From assembly GCA_050011315.1 (NCBI GenBank), contig JBEKJI010000008.1:6438-70437 (forward strand): 64,000 bases of DNA, given 5' to 3'. Numbering within the stretch: position 1 is the stretch's first letter; each line of letters starts with the position of its first letter. The translations under genes were made by a program, and so were the position numbers. The DNA is from Fen-549 sp050011315 (GTDB lineage: Bacteria > Actinomycetota > Thermoleophilia > Gaiellales > Gaiellaceae). Below the pieces are notes generated by a model. It was not told where the DNA came from. It made no database searches and saw only the letters and a list, made by a program, of their open reading frames with translations. Of the stretch, positions 47,699 through 55,290 are shown piece by piece.

Positions 47699-47936
47699 GG
47701 CACCACGTTCTTCCGCCCGTCACGGAGCCGCCCGCCCGGAGGGCCGCGCGACAACCGCCGTTGTTCAGTCGGCTTTGCGGCGATCGGCTGGGTCGCACCA
47801 CCGGACGCGACACAAGCAACTTCGCGGTTCGGCTGCGCGGCGGAGCCCACTTCTCCACCCAGATCGCAGCCAGGTCGCGGAGCGCTTCGTTTCAAACGGC
47901 TTTGACGCCCGGGCAGGTTCGGGGCACCTCGCTAAT

Positions 47937-48017
47937 CCGCCCTCCTCCCCCCGCCCACCCACGGGGCGTAGAACGGTATCGAGAAAACACGCGTGTGAAT
48001 GTGTCGGGTTCGTGTCG
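47937..48017 (-). ncRNA. family-2 element copy a: conserved promoter-like block plus G-rich tract
   Basis: On the minus strand CGACACGAACCCGACACATT leads to GATACCGTTCTACGCCCC and GTGGGTGGGCGGGGGGAGGA. TACCGT (47978-47973) is a -10-like hexamer with ACATTCA about 17 bp upstream. The G-rich part has four or more G runs. Homologous to 57551-57632 and 59453-59537. The whole gap 47699-48108 has no gene. The leftward transcript would run antisense into the end of the class III aminotransferase gene. Confidence 0.5.
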
Positions 48018-48108
48018 GATCTGCATCCGTCCTTGCGCCTTTCCTGACGCGATTCGTACCGGCACGGCGAGCCGAGTTGTCGCCGGGCTCTCGCGCCGGT
48101 GCCCGGCG

Positions 48109-48663
48109 CTATCTAGAGCCGACTCGCTCTAGAAAAGCAAGGAAGCCGTCCAGGAAATCGCTCAGGCTCTGGCGCGTCTCCTCGTCGGTGAGCCTTCCTT
48201 CTTCGTCGAAGAGCTTGGCGGCGCGCGAGACGTGCAGGCCGGACGGATAGCCGAGCGCCTGCACGAAGAGCATGTTCTGGCGCAGCGCGAGCTGGGAGCG
48301 CACCGTTCCGAAACCGCCGGTGCTGGCGCCGATCAGGCCGAAGGGCTTGTCCTGCAGCGGCGGGCCGGGCGCGCGCGAGGCCCAGTCGATCGCGTTCTTG
48401 AGCACGCCCGAGGGACCGAAGTTGTACTCGGTCGCGCCGATCAGAAGGGCGTCGGCGCGGGCGATCGCGTCTCGAAGCAAAACGACCGGCTCCGGGTAGC
48501 CGGCCAGGCGCACGTCGTCGTTGTAGAGAGGGATGTCGTCCAACGAGAAGATCTCCACTTCTGCTCGACCGCTCAGGATCTCCTGCGCCGCCACGAGCAG
48601 GCCGCGGTTGTACGAGGCGTGCCTGAGGCTGCCGGGAAGGGCAAGGATGTGGGGAACGCTCAA
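48109..48663 (-). CDS. NADPH-dependent FMN reductase-like flavoprotein
   Basis: 184 residues with a flavodoxin-like fold. FMN-binding signatures are ILALPGSLRHASYNRGLLVA, ATEYNFGPSGVLKNAIDWAS and FGLIGASTGGFGTVRSQLAL. This matches the NADPH-dependent FMN reductase (azo/chromate reductase) family. TTG 48663 overlaps the upstream methyltransferase stop (TTGA) and follows AAAGGAG. Last gene of a four-gene minus-strand operon with a methyltransferase, an SDR oxidoreductase and a small protein. Confidence 0.9.
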   Translation of the reverse strand: MSVPHILALPGSLRHASYNRGLLVAAQEILSGRAEVEIFSLDDIPLYNDDVRLAGYPEPVVLLRDAIARADALLIGATEYNFGPSGVLKNAIDWASRAPGPPLQDKPFGLIGASTGGFGTVRSQLALRQNMLFVQALGYPSGLHVSRAAKLFDEEGRLTDEETRQSLSDFLDGFLAFLERVGSR

Positions 48664-49310
48664 CGGAGTCTCCTTTCGGCGAGTACGAGAAGCTCGGCCG
48701 GAACGCGCTGCTCGAAGCGGGTGAAGGCACGCTCGCCGGGAAACTCGTCGAAGGCGCGCAGGCGCAGATCGGCGGCGCCTATTGCCATTGCGATCTCTCC
48801 GATTCGCCACAGTCGCAATCCCTCGGACGACTCGGGCGCGAAGTAGTCCTCGCGCCAGTGCAGGATCGCGTCGAGGCAGCGTCTGGCGGGGTGTACGTCG
48901 AAGAGGATGAGGCCGCCCCCCGGCCTGAGCGCGCCGGCGATGCCGTGCATCAGCTCGGTCAGATCGAAGACGCGGGCGAGCGTGCCGGCGCCGGCATAGA
49001 CCAGATCGAAGCGACCGCGCTTGAGCTCGAGCGGCAACTCCTCGAGCGAAGCGTGCACCCAGGCGATCGTCGGCCCGCGTGCCCGCGCCTGTCTGAGGAC
49101 GCCCGCGGAGGTGTCGACCCCGGTAACCAACGCTCCCATCTCCTCCAGCTGCAGCGTCTGCCCGCCGATGCCGCAGCCCAAATGGAGGACGTAGCGCCCC
49201 TCCACTCGAGGCAAGCGCTCGATCACCCGTGCGGGCAGGCCTTCGTACTCGCGCTCGCGCCGCCGGTGGATCTCGTCCCAGACCCTGATGTTCTCCTCGG
49301 TTGGCTCCAA
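48660..49310 (-). CDS. class I SAM-dependent methyltransferase
   Basis: 216 residues. SAM motif I is YVLHLGCGIGGQTLQLEEMG, with the acidic residue VTGVDTSAGVLRQARARG (motif II), FDLVYAGAGTLARVF and ALRPGGGLILFDVHPAR following. The N-terminus EENIRVWDEIHRRR is typical of small-molecule methyltransferases. Start TTG 49310 is preceded by TAGGAGG. The acceptor is unknown. It is 8 bp after the SDR gene in the same operon. Confidence 0.88.
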   Translation of the reverse strand: MEPTEENIRVWDEIHRRREREYEGLPARVIERLPRVEGRYVLHLGCGIGGQTLQLEEMGALVTGVDTSAGVLRQARARGPTIAWVHASLEELPLELKRGRFDLVYAGAGTLARVFDLTELMHGIAGALRPGGGLILFDVHPARRCLDAILHWREDYFAPESSEGLRLWRIGEIAMAIGAADLRLRAFDEFPGERAFTRFEQRVPAELLVLAERRLR

Positions 49311-49318
49311 GGGGCCTC

Positions 49319-50086
49319 CTAGGCCGGAAGCGAGAAGCCGCCATCCACGATGATCGTCTGCCCGCGAATCATCTCCGCTGCCGGCGAAAGAAGGAAGGCC
49401 ACCACCCCGGCGATGTCCTCGCTCGTGACCATGCGCCCGGCCGGGGTTCGCTCGCGGCTCATGCGCAGCATCTCCTCGCGGTTGGGGAAGTGCTCGAGCG
49501 CGCCGGTCTCGACCAGACCTCCGGAAACGGCGTTGACGCGAATTCCGCGCGGCGCCAGCTCGACGGCGAGATAGCGGACGAGCGCCTCGAGCGCGGCCTT
49601 GGAGGTGCCGACGAGCGCGTAGTTCTTCAGCACGCGCGTGGAACCGAGGCTGGAGATGGCGACGATCGAGGAGCCGGGCGCCATCCCGGGTGCGGCCGCC
49701 GATGCGAGCTGGAGCAGGGCTCGGGCGTTGGCGTTGAGCGTCCAGTCCCAGTGGCGCGTGTCGGTCTCGAGCGCGGGCCGGGCGACACCGGTGGCCGCGC
49801 TGTGGACCAGTGCCGCAAGCGGTCCCAGCTCGGCGACCTGCTCGAGCACGCGCTTGGAGCTGATATTGCCGCGCACGAGCACCGGCTCGGCGCCGAGCGA
49901 GCGCAACTCCGCGGCCGTCTCTTCGGCTGCCCGGTCGCCGCGCAGGTAGCCGATCGCAATGCGGGCGGCGCCCTCGCGTGCCAGCCTGAGCGCGATCGTC
50001 TTGCCGATCCCGCGCGAGCCGCCGGTAACGAGAGCCGTCCGGCCGCGCAGGGAGGAGGATTCGCCCCCGCCGGATCGCCCGCTCAT
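49319..50086 (-). CDS. short-chain dehydrogenase/reductase, FabL/enoyl-reductase-like
   Basis: 255 residues from ATG 50086. The cofactor motif ALVTGGSRGIGKTIALRLA (TGxxxGxG) with Arg at the NADP position, VHSAATGVARPALETD, and the catalytic Tyr-x3-Lys in YALVGTSKAALEALVRYLAV are intact. C-terminal GRMVTSEDIAGVVAFLLSPA and GQTIIVDGGFSLP are typical. The layout is like FabL enoyl-ACP reductases, but other NADPH reductases are possible. ATGA overlap with the upstream small protein gene. A further upstream in-frame start (50140) is unnecessary. Confidence 0.88.
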   Translation of the reverse strand: MSGRSGGGESSSLRGRTALVTGGSRGIGKTIALRLAREGAARIAIGYLRGDRAAEETAAELRSLGAEPVLVRGNISSKRVLEQVAELGPLAALVHSAATGVARPALETDTRHWDWTLNANARALLQLASAAAPGMAPGSSIVAISSLGSTRVLKNYALVGTSKAALEALVRYLAVELAPRGIRVNAVSGGLVETGALEHFPNREEMLRMSRERTPAGRMVTSEDIAGVVAFLLSPAAEMIRGQTIIVDGGFSLPA

Positions 50087-50361
50087 CGGTTCCCTGGCAG
50101 CGGGCTGTCGGCCGGCGCCGAGCTGGGGATCTCTTTCCATCCGGGGCGGCTGCGGGGGTCACGCCCGGTGTACTCGGCCTTGGAGGAGGCGTATCCCAGG
50201 CGGTCGAGCAGCTCGATCTGCTCCTCGCCGTAGCGGCGTGTCGGGTGGTCGGGTGGGAGCTCGCCTATGAGCTCGCGCAGGCGCGCTGCGAGCTGATAGG
50301 CGAAATGCGGTGTCGCTGGGCCCACGAGCGCATCGATGTCGTCACGAGTCGGCTCGCTCAT
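50083..50361 (-). CDS. small protein, first gene of the SDR/methyltransferase operon (92 aa)
   Basis: 92 residues: SEPTRDDIDALVGPATPHFA, then helices QLAARLRELIGELPPDHPTR and RYGEEQIELLDRLGYASSKA, and a basic Pro-rich tail. The N-terminus is probably helical, and no catalytic motif is seen. Start ATG 50361; the stop overlaps the SDR start by 4 bases, so translation is coupled and the protein likely works with or modulates the downstream enzymes. Family not recognised. Confidence 0.7.
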   Translation of the reverse strand: MSEPTRDDIDALVGPATPHFAYQLAARLRELIGELPPDHPTRRYGEEQIELLDRLGYASSKAEYTGRDPRSRPGWKEIPSSAPADSPLPGNR

Positions 50362-50448
50362 CGAGAAAACCCTATCGCAGCCGAGCTATTGCGTTAACTT
50401 ACCGTGGTCGAGCGTTCACAGTAACGACTAGTAGAAAGGACAAGACGA

Positions 50449-50607
50449 ATGGCACGCAAAGTTGGAGGATATGGGCTCTCGGGGATTCTCTACATCGTGG
50501 CTGTCGTCCTTTTCTTGCTCGCGGCTTTCAAACAAGACTTGGGGCAAACCAGGGTCGAGCTGGCGTGGCTGGGCCTCGCCTTCTTCGCCGCCGCTCACAT
50601 AGCCTGA
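50449..50607 (+). CDS. small two-helix membrane protein (52 aa)
   Basis: 52 residues from ATG 50449, after AAAGGACAAG. The first helix is GLSGILYIVAVVLFLLAAF, a short loop KQDLGQTRVELAW follows, and the second helix is LGLAFFAAAHI. An integral membrane protein with both ends probably on one side. A 41-bp direct duplication covers its last codons and stop, leaving the frame intact. Position between a minus-strand operon and the lemA gene. Function unknown. Confidence 0.65.
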   Translation: MARKVGGYGLSGILYIVAVVLFLLAAFKQDLGQTRVELAWLGLAFFAAAHIA

Positions 50608-50671
50608 GGTCGAGCCGGGTAGGCGGCGCGGCCGCTCACATCGCCTGAGGTCGATCGGATAGTCGCCGCCG
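50590..50671 (+). repeat. 41-bp tandem duplication at the end of the small membrane protein gene
   Basis: GCCGCTCACATAGCCTGAGG at 50590 recurs as GCCGCTCACATCGCCTGAGG at 50631, followed in both by TCGA.C.GG.TAG.CG. The first unit contains the last five codons and TGA; the second is intergenic, ahead of lemA. Confidence 0.75.
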
Positions 50672-50698
50672 CCTCGGCTCTCTATAATCGCCCCCAAC

Positions 50699-51271
50699 AT
50701 GATCGTCGTGTACGTCATCGTGGGCGTCGTCGTTCTGCTCGCGGCCTGGGCGGTTCTGATCTACAACCATCTCGTCCGGCTCGGCAACGAGGCCAAGCGG
50801 GGCTGGTCGAATATCGACGTACAGCTCAAGCGCCGCGCCGATCTGATCCCGAACCTGGTCGAGGCGGTCAGGGGCTACGCGGCCCACGAGCGCGCGGTCT
50901 TCGAAGAGGTGACCGCTGCGCGGACAGCGATGCAGCAGGCGACCGGGCCGGCTCAGGCGGGCGAGGCGAATAAGCAGGCAACGGCTGCCATCGGGCGCCT
51001 GTTCGCGGTCAGCGAGGCCTATCCACAGCTGCGCGCGAGCGAGAACTTCCAGAAGCTACAGGACGAGCTGACCGACACCGAGGACAAGATCGCGGCCGCG
51101 CGGCGCTACTACAACCAGACGGTCTATCAGTACAACAGCCGCCTGCAGAGCTTTCCCGACCTGCTCATCGCCCGGCTCGGCGGCTTCCGCGAGCGCGAGT
51201 TCTTCGAGCTCGAACAGCCCACCGATGCCCAGGCGCCGAGCGTCGAGCTCTCGGGCGGCGCCGGCTCGTGA
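50699..51271 (+). CDS. lemA: LemA-family membrane protein
   Basis: 190 residues. One N-terminal transmembrane helix (VVYVIVGVVVLLAAWAVLIY) is followed by the LemA helical bundle: NHLVRLGNEAKRGWSNIDVQ, LKRRADLIPNLVEAVRGYAA, and AARRYYNQTVYQYNSRLQSF. LemA proteins have a short outside N-terminus and a cytoplasmic helical domain and are often linked to HtpX proteases, as here. Role in membrane quality control is likely by association. ATG 50699. Confidence 0.92.
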   Translation: MIVVYVIVGVVVLLAAWAVLIYNHLVRLGNEAKRGWSNIDVQLKRRADLIPNLVEAVRGYAAHERAVFEEVTAARTAMQQATGPAQAGEANKQATAAIGRLFAVSEAYPQLRASENFQKLQDELTDTEDKIAAARRYYNQTVYQYNSRLQSFPDLLIARLGGFREREFFELEQPTDAQAPSVELSGGAGS

Positions 51272-51607
51272 TGGAACTCCTTCCGAAACAAAGCACTCCA
51301 CCGCCTGGCCGCGCTCGGAGGCGCGCTGCGTTGTCCTCGGCCTCGCCCGTAGCTTCGGCTACGACCGAGGCACTGCTTTTCGGAGCTCGGCTGGAAACAG
51401 AGAAACACCGGCTGAGCACGATCTCGCGGCCCGAGGACGTCGTCCTCGGGCGCATCCGTATCTCCGACCGATACGAACGCGCCCTGCGTCCTAGCCTCGA
51501 ACCACGATCTCGCACTCATCCGGCGCCCCTCCGTCCCCAGACGGGCTCCCTAGCATCGCATCCACCGATCGCACCCAGTCGGCGGGTCTTCATTCCGGAA
51601 TGAGTTC
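51272..51607. other. 336-bp lemA-htpX spacer with hairpins
   Basis: No convincing gene. GCCCGAGGAC and GTCCTCGGGC form a perfect 10-bp stem with a 3-nt loop (about 51437-51459), and CGTAT / ATACG pair over an 8-nt loop just downstream. Another weak dyad is CGTAGC-TTCG-GCTACG near 51349-51363, closed by a UUCG tetraloop. The spacer is long for a lemA-htpX pair, so htpX may have its own promoter or leader. Confidence 0.4.
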
Positions 51608-52543
51608 ATGACGCTCGAGGAACAGGTCCGCTCCAACCGCATCCGCACGGGGATGCTCCTGCTTTCGTTCGGGCTGGTTTTTGTCGGCATCGGCGTCGCG
51701 ATTCAGGCCGTCTACGGCGGCGCCTGGCTCGTCATCATCGCCGGCATCGCCTTCGTCTACGCGCTCATCTCCTGGTTTGCGAACGGCAAGATGATCGGCT
51801 CTTGGACGGGCGCCCGGCCGGTGACCAAGGAGGAGTACCCCGACCTGGTGCGGGCGGTCGAGAACGCCTCGATCGGGGCCGGTCTCGCTCAAACGCCGCA
51901 GGTGCGGGTGGTCGACGATCCCTGCCCGAACGCCTTTACCGCCGGCGGCTCGCCCAAGAGCTCCTACATCGCCGCCACTTCCGGATTGCTCGGGATGATG
52001 AACAAGCGCGAGCTCGACGCGGTGGTGGCGCACGAAGTCGGGCACATCCGCAACCGCGACGTGCGCCTGATGAGCTTGGCCGCCGTGCTCGTCGGGGTGG
52101 TGGCGCTCGTCGCCGACGTCGCTCTCCGCCTCGCCTTCTTCGGCGGCGGAAGGCGCAGAGGGGGCGGCAATCCGATTCTGATGATCATCGGCATCGTGAT
52201 GCTGATCGTGGCGCCGATCGCCGCCTTCGGCATCCAGATGTCGCTCTCGCGCCGGCGCGAGTACCTGGCCGACGAGTCTTCGGCCGAGATCACCGGCGAC
52301 CCCGAGGGCCTGGCGCTGGCGCTCTGGAAGCTGAAAGAAGACACGAGCGAGCTACGTCACGTAAACCGGGCGACCGCCCATCTCTACATCGAGACGCCGC
52401 TCAACAACGCACAAGGCGCTCGGGGTGCGCTCTCCGGCATGTTCGATACCCATCCCTCGCTCGACGCCCGCATCGAGTCGCTGGAGAAGATGGGCGGCTT
52501 CCAGCTCTCGGCGCTGGTCGGGCAGCAGCCGAAGCTCGCCTGA
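51608..52543 (+). CDS. htpX: HtpX-like M48 zinc metalloprotease
   Basis: 311 residues. Two membrane helices at the start (TGMLLLSFGLVFVGIGVAIQ, AWLVIIAGIAFVYALISWFA) and further ones after the active site. The zinc motif is AHEVGHIRNRD, with HEVGH at residues 142-146. The third ligand is in RRREYLADESSAEITGD. The family turns over misfolded membrane proteins with the active site in the cytoplasm. The C-terminus keeps FDTHPSLDARIESLEKM. ATG 51608. Paired with lemA. Confidence 0.93.
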   Translation: MTLEEQVRSNRIRTGMLLLSFGLVFVGIGVAIQAVYGGAWLVIIAGIAFVYALISWFANGKMIGSWTGARPVTKEEYPDLVRAVENASIGAGLAQTPQVRVVDDPCPNAFTAGGSPKSSYIAATSGLLGMMNKRELDAVVAHEVGHIRNRDVRLMSLAAVLVGVVALVADVALRLAFFGGGRRRGGGNPILMIIGIVMLIVAPIAAFGIQMSLSRRREYLADESSAEITGDPEGLALALWKLKEDTSELRHVNRATAHLYIETPLNNAQGARGALSGMFDTHPSLDARIESLEKMGGFQLSALVGQQPKLA

Positions 52544-52577
52544 TTCGAGCTCGATCTCGCCCGCGGTACTAGCCTGA

Positions 52578-52624
52578 GAGCCTGTCCCGCCAGGGCGGCC
52601 TCGCCTCCCCAACGGGATAGGCTC
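52578..52624 (+). repeat. family-1 repeat, internally deleted copy S3 (47 bp)
   Basis: Left end GAGCCTGTCCCGCCAGG and right end CCAACGGGATAGGCTC face each other over about 14 bp of unrelated GC-rich sequence. TA follows on the right (52625-52626); the left flank is GA. It sits just before the CDF transporter gene start. Confidence 0.65.
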
Positions 52625-52629
52625 TACGG

Positions 52630-53988
52630 GTGACCTCGCAACAAAAGACCGCGCTCACCTCGGTCGTCGCGGCGCTGGCTCTGATCTCGCTCAAGCTGGC
52701 GACCGGCCTGATCACCGGCAGCCTTGCCTTCGTCTCCGAGGCGCTTCACTCGGGTATCGATCTCGTTGCCGCGCTGATGACGCTTTTCGCAATCGGTGTC
52801 GCGATCAGGCCGGCCGATATCGAGCATCCCTGGGGTCACGCCAAGGTCGAGCATCTGGCGGCGCTGGCGGAGGCGACGATTCTCTTCGTCGCCAGCCTCT
52901 GGATCGCGTACACGGCGGTGCACAGGCTTTCCGGCTCGAGCCCGCCCGAGGTCAGGGTGACCTGGTGGGCGTTTCTGGTGGTCGTGGTCGTTTTGTCGAT
53001 CGACGCCAGCCGCACGATCATCTCCTTCCGGGCCTCGATCCGGCATCGCAGCGCCGCCCTGCAGTCGAACGCTCTGCACTTCGCGAGCGACTTCCTCGGC
53101 TCGACCGGCGTGCTGGTCGGGCTCGTCTTCGTACACGCCGGCTATCCCAAGGCCGACTCGATCGCGGCGCTGTTTGTCGCCGCCATCGTCCTGAGCGCCG
53201 CCACGAGACTCGCACTACGCAATGCCGACATCCTGATCGACCGCAGCCCGCGGCTGGCGACCGAGAAGGTCAGACAGGCGATCGCCGGCCTCGATCCGCC
53301 CGTCGACTTGAAGCAGCTGCGTGTGCGCGAGGCGGGCGATCGCTACTTCGCCGAGGTCGTGATCGGCGTCTCGCCCGAAGCCGCCGTTGCCGAGGGACAT
53401 GCCGAGGCCGATCAGATCGAGCGGGCGCTGGAAGGGGTTCTGCACGGTGGCGAGGTCGTCGTTCACGTCGAGCCTCGGGGCGCGGACGTGGGGCCGCGGG
53501 AGGCGGTGCGCGCGGCGGCGATGAGCGTGCGCGGCGTGCACGAGATCCACAACCTGGTCATCGCCGATCTCAAGGGCCGGCAGGAGGTCTCGCTCCACCT
53601 CAAGCTCCCGGGCGATTTACCGCTGGCCGATGCGCACGAGCTTGCATCACAGGTTGAGCGCGCGATCATGGCGGCTCGTCCCGAGATCGCCGCGGTGGTG
53701 ACGCATCTCGAGCCGCTAACCGAGGAGGTGACCGGGAGCGCGCCGGCTCGTCTCGAGACGCGCGAATACGGCGACAAGATCAAAACGATAGTGCGCAAAG
53801 CCACCGGTGCGCCGCCGCGCTCGCTGCGCTTTGTGAGCACCGACGAGGGTCTGGTCGTCTATCTGATCGTGGCGCTCGATCCCGAGAGCTCACTTGCAGA
53901 GGCTCACGAGCGAGCCTCGGAGATCGAGTCGCGCGTTCACCGCAGCTGCCCCGGGATCAAGCAGCTGATCGTCCATACCGAGCCGTAG
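52630..53988 (+). CDS. cation diffusion facilitator transporter with three C-terminal dimerisation-like repeats
   Basis: 452 residues, about 150 longer than a usual CDF protein. The six-helix transporter domain (about 1-205) has the metal sites FVSEALHSGIDLVAALMTLF in helix II and ALHFASDFLGSTGVLVGL in helix V. The C-terminal part has three ferredoxin-like dimerisation segments in a row: LRVREAGDRYFAEVVIGVSP, LVIADLKGRQEVSLHLKLPG and LRFVSTDEGLVVYLIVALDP, each followed by an AH.A..IE helix and a VVHVEP/VTHLEP/IVHTEP strand. It exports Zn2+, Mn2+ or Fe2+ by proton antiport. GTG 52630 lies 5 bp after repeat S3. Confidence 0.9.
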   Translation: MTSQQKTALTSVVAALALISLKLATGLITGSLAFVSEALHSGIDLVAALMTLFAIGVAIRPADIEHPWGHAKVEHLAALAEATILFVASLWIAYTAVHRLSGSSPPEVRVTWWAFLVVVVVLSIDASRTIISFRASIRHRSAALQSNALHFASDFLGSTGVLVGLVFVHAGYPKADSIAALFVAAIVLSAATRLALRNADILIDRSPRLATEKVRQAIAGLDPPVDLKQLRVREAGDRYFAEVVIGVSPEAAVAEGHAEADQIERALEGVLHGGEVVVHVEPRGADVGPREAVRAAAMSVRGVHEIHNLVIADLKGRQEVSLHLKLPGDLPLADAHELASQVERAIMAARPEIAAVVTHLEPLTEEVTGSAPARLETREYGDKIKTIVRKATGAPPRSLRFVSTDEGLVVYLIVALDPESSLAEAHERASEIESRVHRSCPGIKQLIVHTEP

Positions 53989-54050
53989 GACGGCGCCGCT
54001 CAGATGGCTTGACGCTGCGGGAGAAAGGTCGAGGCGGCTAGCCTGTGACG

Positions 54051-54668
54051 ATGCGGCTCGTGCTCGACTGGGATGGGACGGTCACCGTCGGCGACACGAT
54101 GGACTTGATCGTGCGCGAGTTTGGCGACGCGGATCTCGTCGATCGTTACGCCGACGCTTACATCGACGACTCGAAGCCTCTTGCGGTAACGCTCCAGCAC
54201 GTGATCGAGACTGAGCTGGCGACCGTCAAGACTCCTCTCGACGAGGTCGTTGCCTGGCTGCTCGGAAAAGTCGAGCTGCGACCGGGCTTCCTCGAGCTCG
54301 CCGAGTGCGAGCGGCCGCTTCTTCTCTCCTCGAATCTGCGCCAGCTGATCGAGCCGGTGCTGGAGCACTACGGCGTCGAGGCGGAGTTGATCGCAAACGA
54401 GCTCGTCTCGGACGACAGCTCGGGTTGGCGCATCCAGATCGACGGCAAGATCTGTCCGGTCTGCGGTGAGCGCTGCAAGCGTCAGAAACTTCCAGCCGGG
54501 GAGATCGCTTACGTCGGCAACGGCTACTCCGACCGCTGTCCCGCCCTCGCCTCCTCGCGCATCTTCGCGCGCTGCGGCCTGGCTCGCTATCTCGACTCTA
54601 TCGGCGCGTCCTACGAGCCCTTCGGCGACTTCCATCAGATCGCCGCCGCGCTCGAGCGTCCCGTCTAA
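54051..54668 (+). CDS. HAD-superfamily phosphatase (phosphoserine phosphatase/MtnX-like)
   Basis: 205 residues. HAD motif I is LVLDWDGTVT (nucleophile and acid Asp), motif II is LLLSSNLRQLI, motif III lysine probably RQKLPAGE, and motif IV is IAYVGNGYSDRCPALASS. A helical cap with DLVDRYADAYIDDSKPLAVT separates I and II. An inserted CPVCGERCKRQK (three cysteines) could bind zinc, which is unusual. MtnX-like enzymes act in methionine salvage; phosphoserine is an alternative. ATG 54051, GTG 54045 also possible. Confidence 0.85.
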   Translation: MRLVLDWDGTVTVGDTMDLIVREFGDADLVDRYADAYIDDSKPLAVTLQHVIETELATVKTPLDEVVAWLLGKVELRPGFLELAECERPLLLSSNLRQLIEPVLEHYGVEAELIANELVSDDSSGWRIQIDGKICPVCGERCKRQKLPAGEIAYVGNGYSDRCPALASSRIFARCGLARYLDSIGASYEPFGDFHQIAAALERPV

Positions 54669-54674
54669 CGAGCA

Positions 54675-54694
54675 AGCGGGCCTGGCGGCCCGCT
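54675..54694 (+). terminator. bidirectional hairpin after the HAD gene
   Basis: AGCGGGCC-TGGC-GGCCCGCT forms a perfect 8-bp GC stem with a 4-nt loop, 7 bp after the stop. It has no T run on either side. It lies between convergent genes and could slow transcription from both directions. Confidence 0.5.
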
Positions 54695-54725
54695 CGAGTC
54701 GAGCTCGTGTCGGAGGCCGGCTACA

Positions 54726-55133
54726 TCACGAGCCGTAGAGCCAGTCGATCATGTTGTTGAAGGCAGTCAGACTCGGCACGGTCTGCCCGGACGTTCGCCT
54801 GAGAGTGATATCCGCGCAGGAGTGTTGATCGCTGACCGGAGTTAGCAGGATGCGAAACGTGGTGCTGCCCGTGATCGTGTCGACCGCCGCCCAGGTTGCC
54901 TGGAGGGCGTCGACGGTCATCGACAGACTGCAGGCGGCAGCCGCATAGCTCCGGTTCAACCCCACGGTCATCCACTTCACCTCGGTCTGGAGGGTCTTGA
55001 CCTGCTTCTGCAGAGCTTTCACCTGTATCTGCAGAACCTTGATCTGCTTAGCCTGAGGGGTTGCGGCCCCGGCGCCGCTGATCGAGAAGGTGAGCGCGAC
55101 CAGCACCGCCGCGACTGCGAGAGTACGTCTCAA
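54726..55133 (-). CDS. exported coiled-coil protein of unknown function (135 aa)
   Basis: The N-terminus is a signal peptide (RRTLAVAAVLVALTFSISGA, cleaved near GAGAA). Residues 28-55 are a clear heptad coiled coil (KQIKVLQIQVKALQKQVKTL). The C-terminal domain of about 75 residues contains two cysteines (AACSLSM and HSCADITL) that may pair. Likely a trimeric or dimeric surface protein. ATG 55133, convergent with the HAD gene. I do not recognise a family. Confidence 0.75.
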   Translation of the reverse strand: MRRTLAVAAVLVALTFSISGAGAATPQAKQIKVLQIQVKALQKQVKTLQTEVKWMTVGLNRSYAAAACSLSMTVDALQATWAAVDTITGSTTFRILLTPVSDQHSCADITLRRTSGQTVPSLTAFNNMIDWLYGS

Positions 55134-55290
55134 GGAGTGTCTCCCTTCGATTGATACGCGCGCTTCGGAGGAGGGAGCCTATAGAAGCGGGTTGCCAGAC
55201 GGAATAAGCCGTATGGCGCGCTGCTCGTGGCGGTAGGCTTCTGCTCCGTTAAGCGTGCCGGCAGGTGCCAATCGTCTGGAGGAAGTTCAG

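Noticed and set aside
47937..48017. Family-2 element as the actinobacterial 6C RNA (C-rich loops on the other strand)
   Set aside because: The C runs on the opposite strand are not in two clear hairpin loops, and the conserved promoter-like block points the other way.
51268..51603. Plus-strand ORF in the lemA-htpX spacer
   Set aside because: Arg/Ser/Pro-rich, overlaps strong hairpins, no ribosome-binding site and no recognisable motif.
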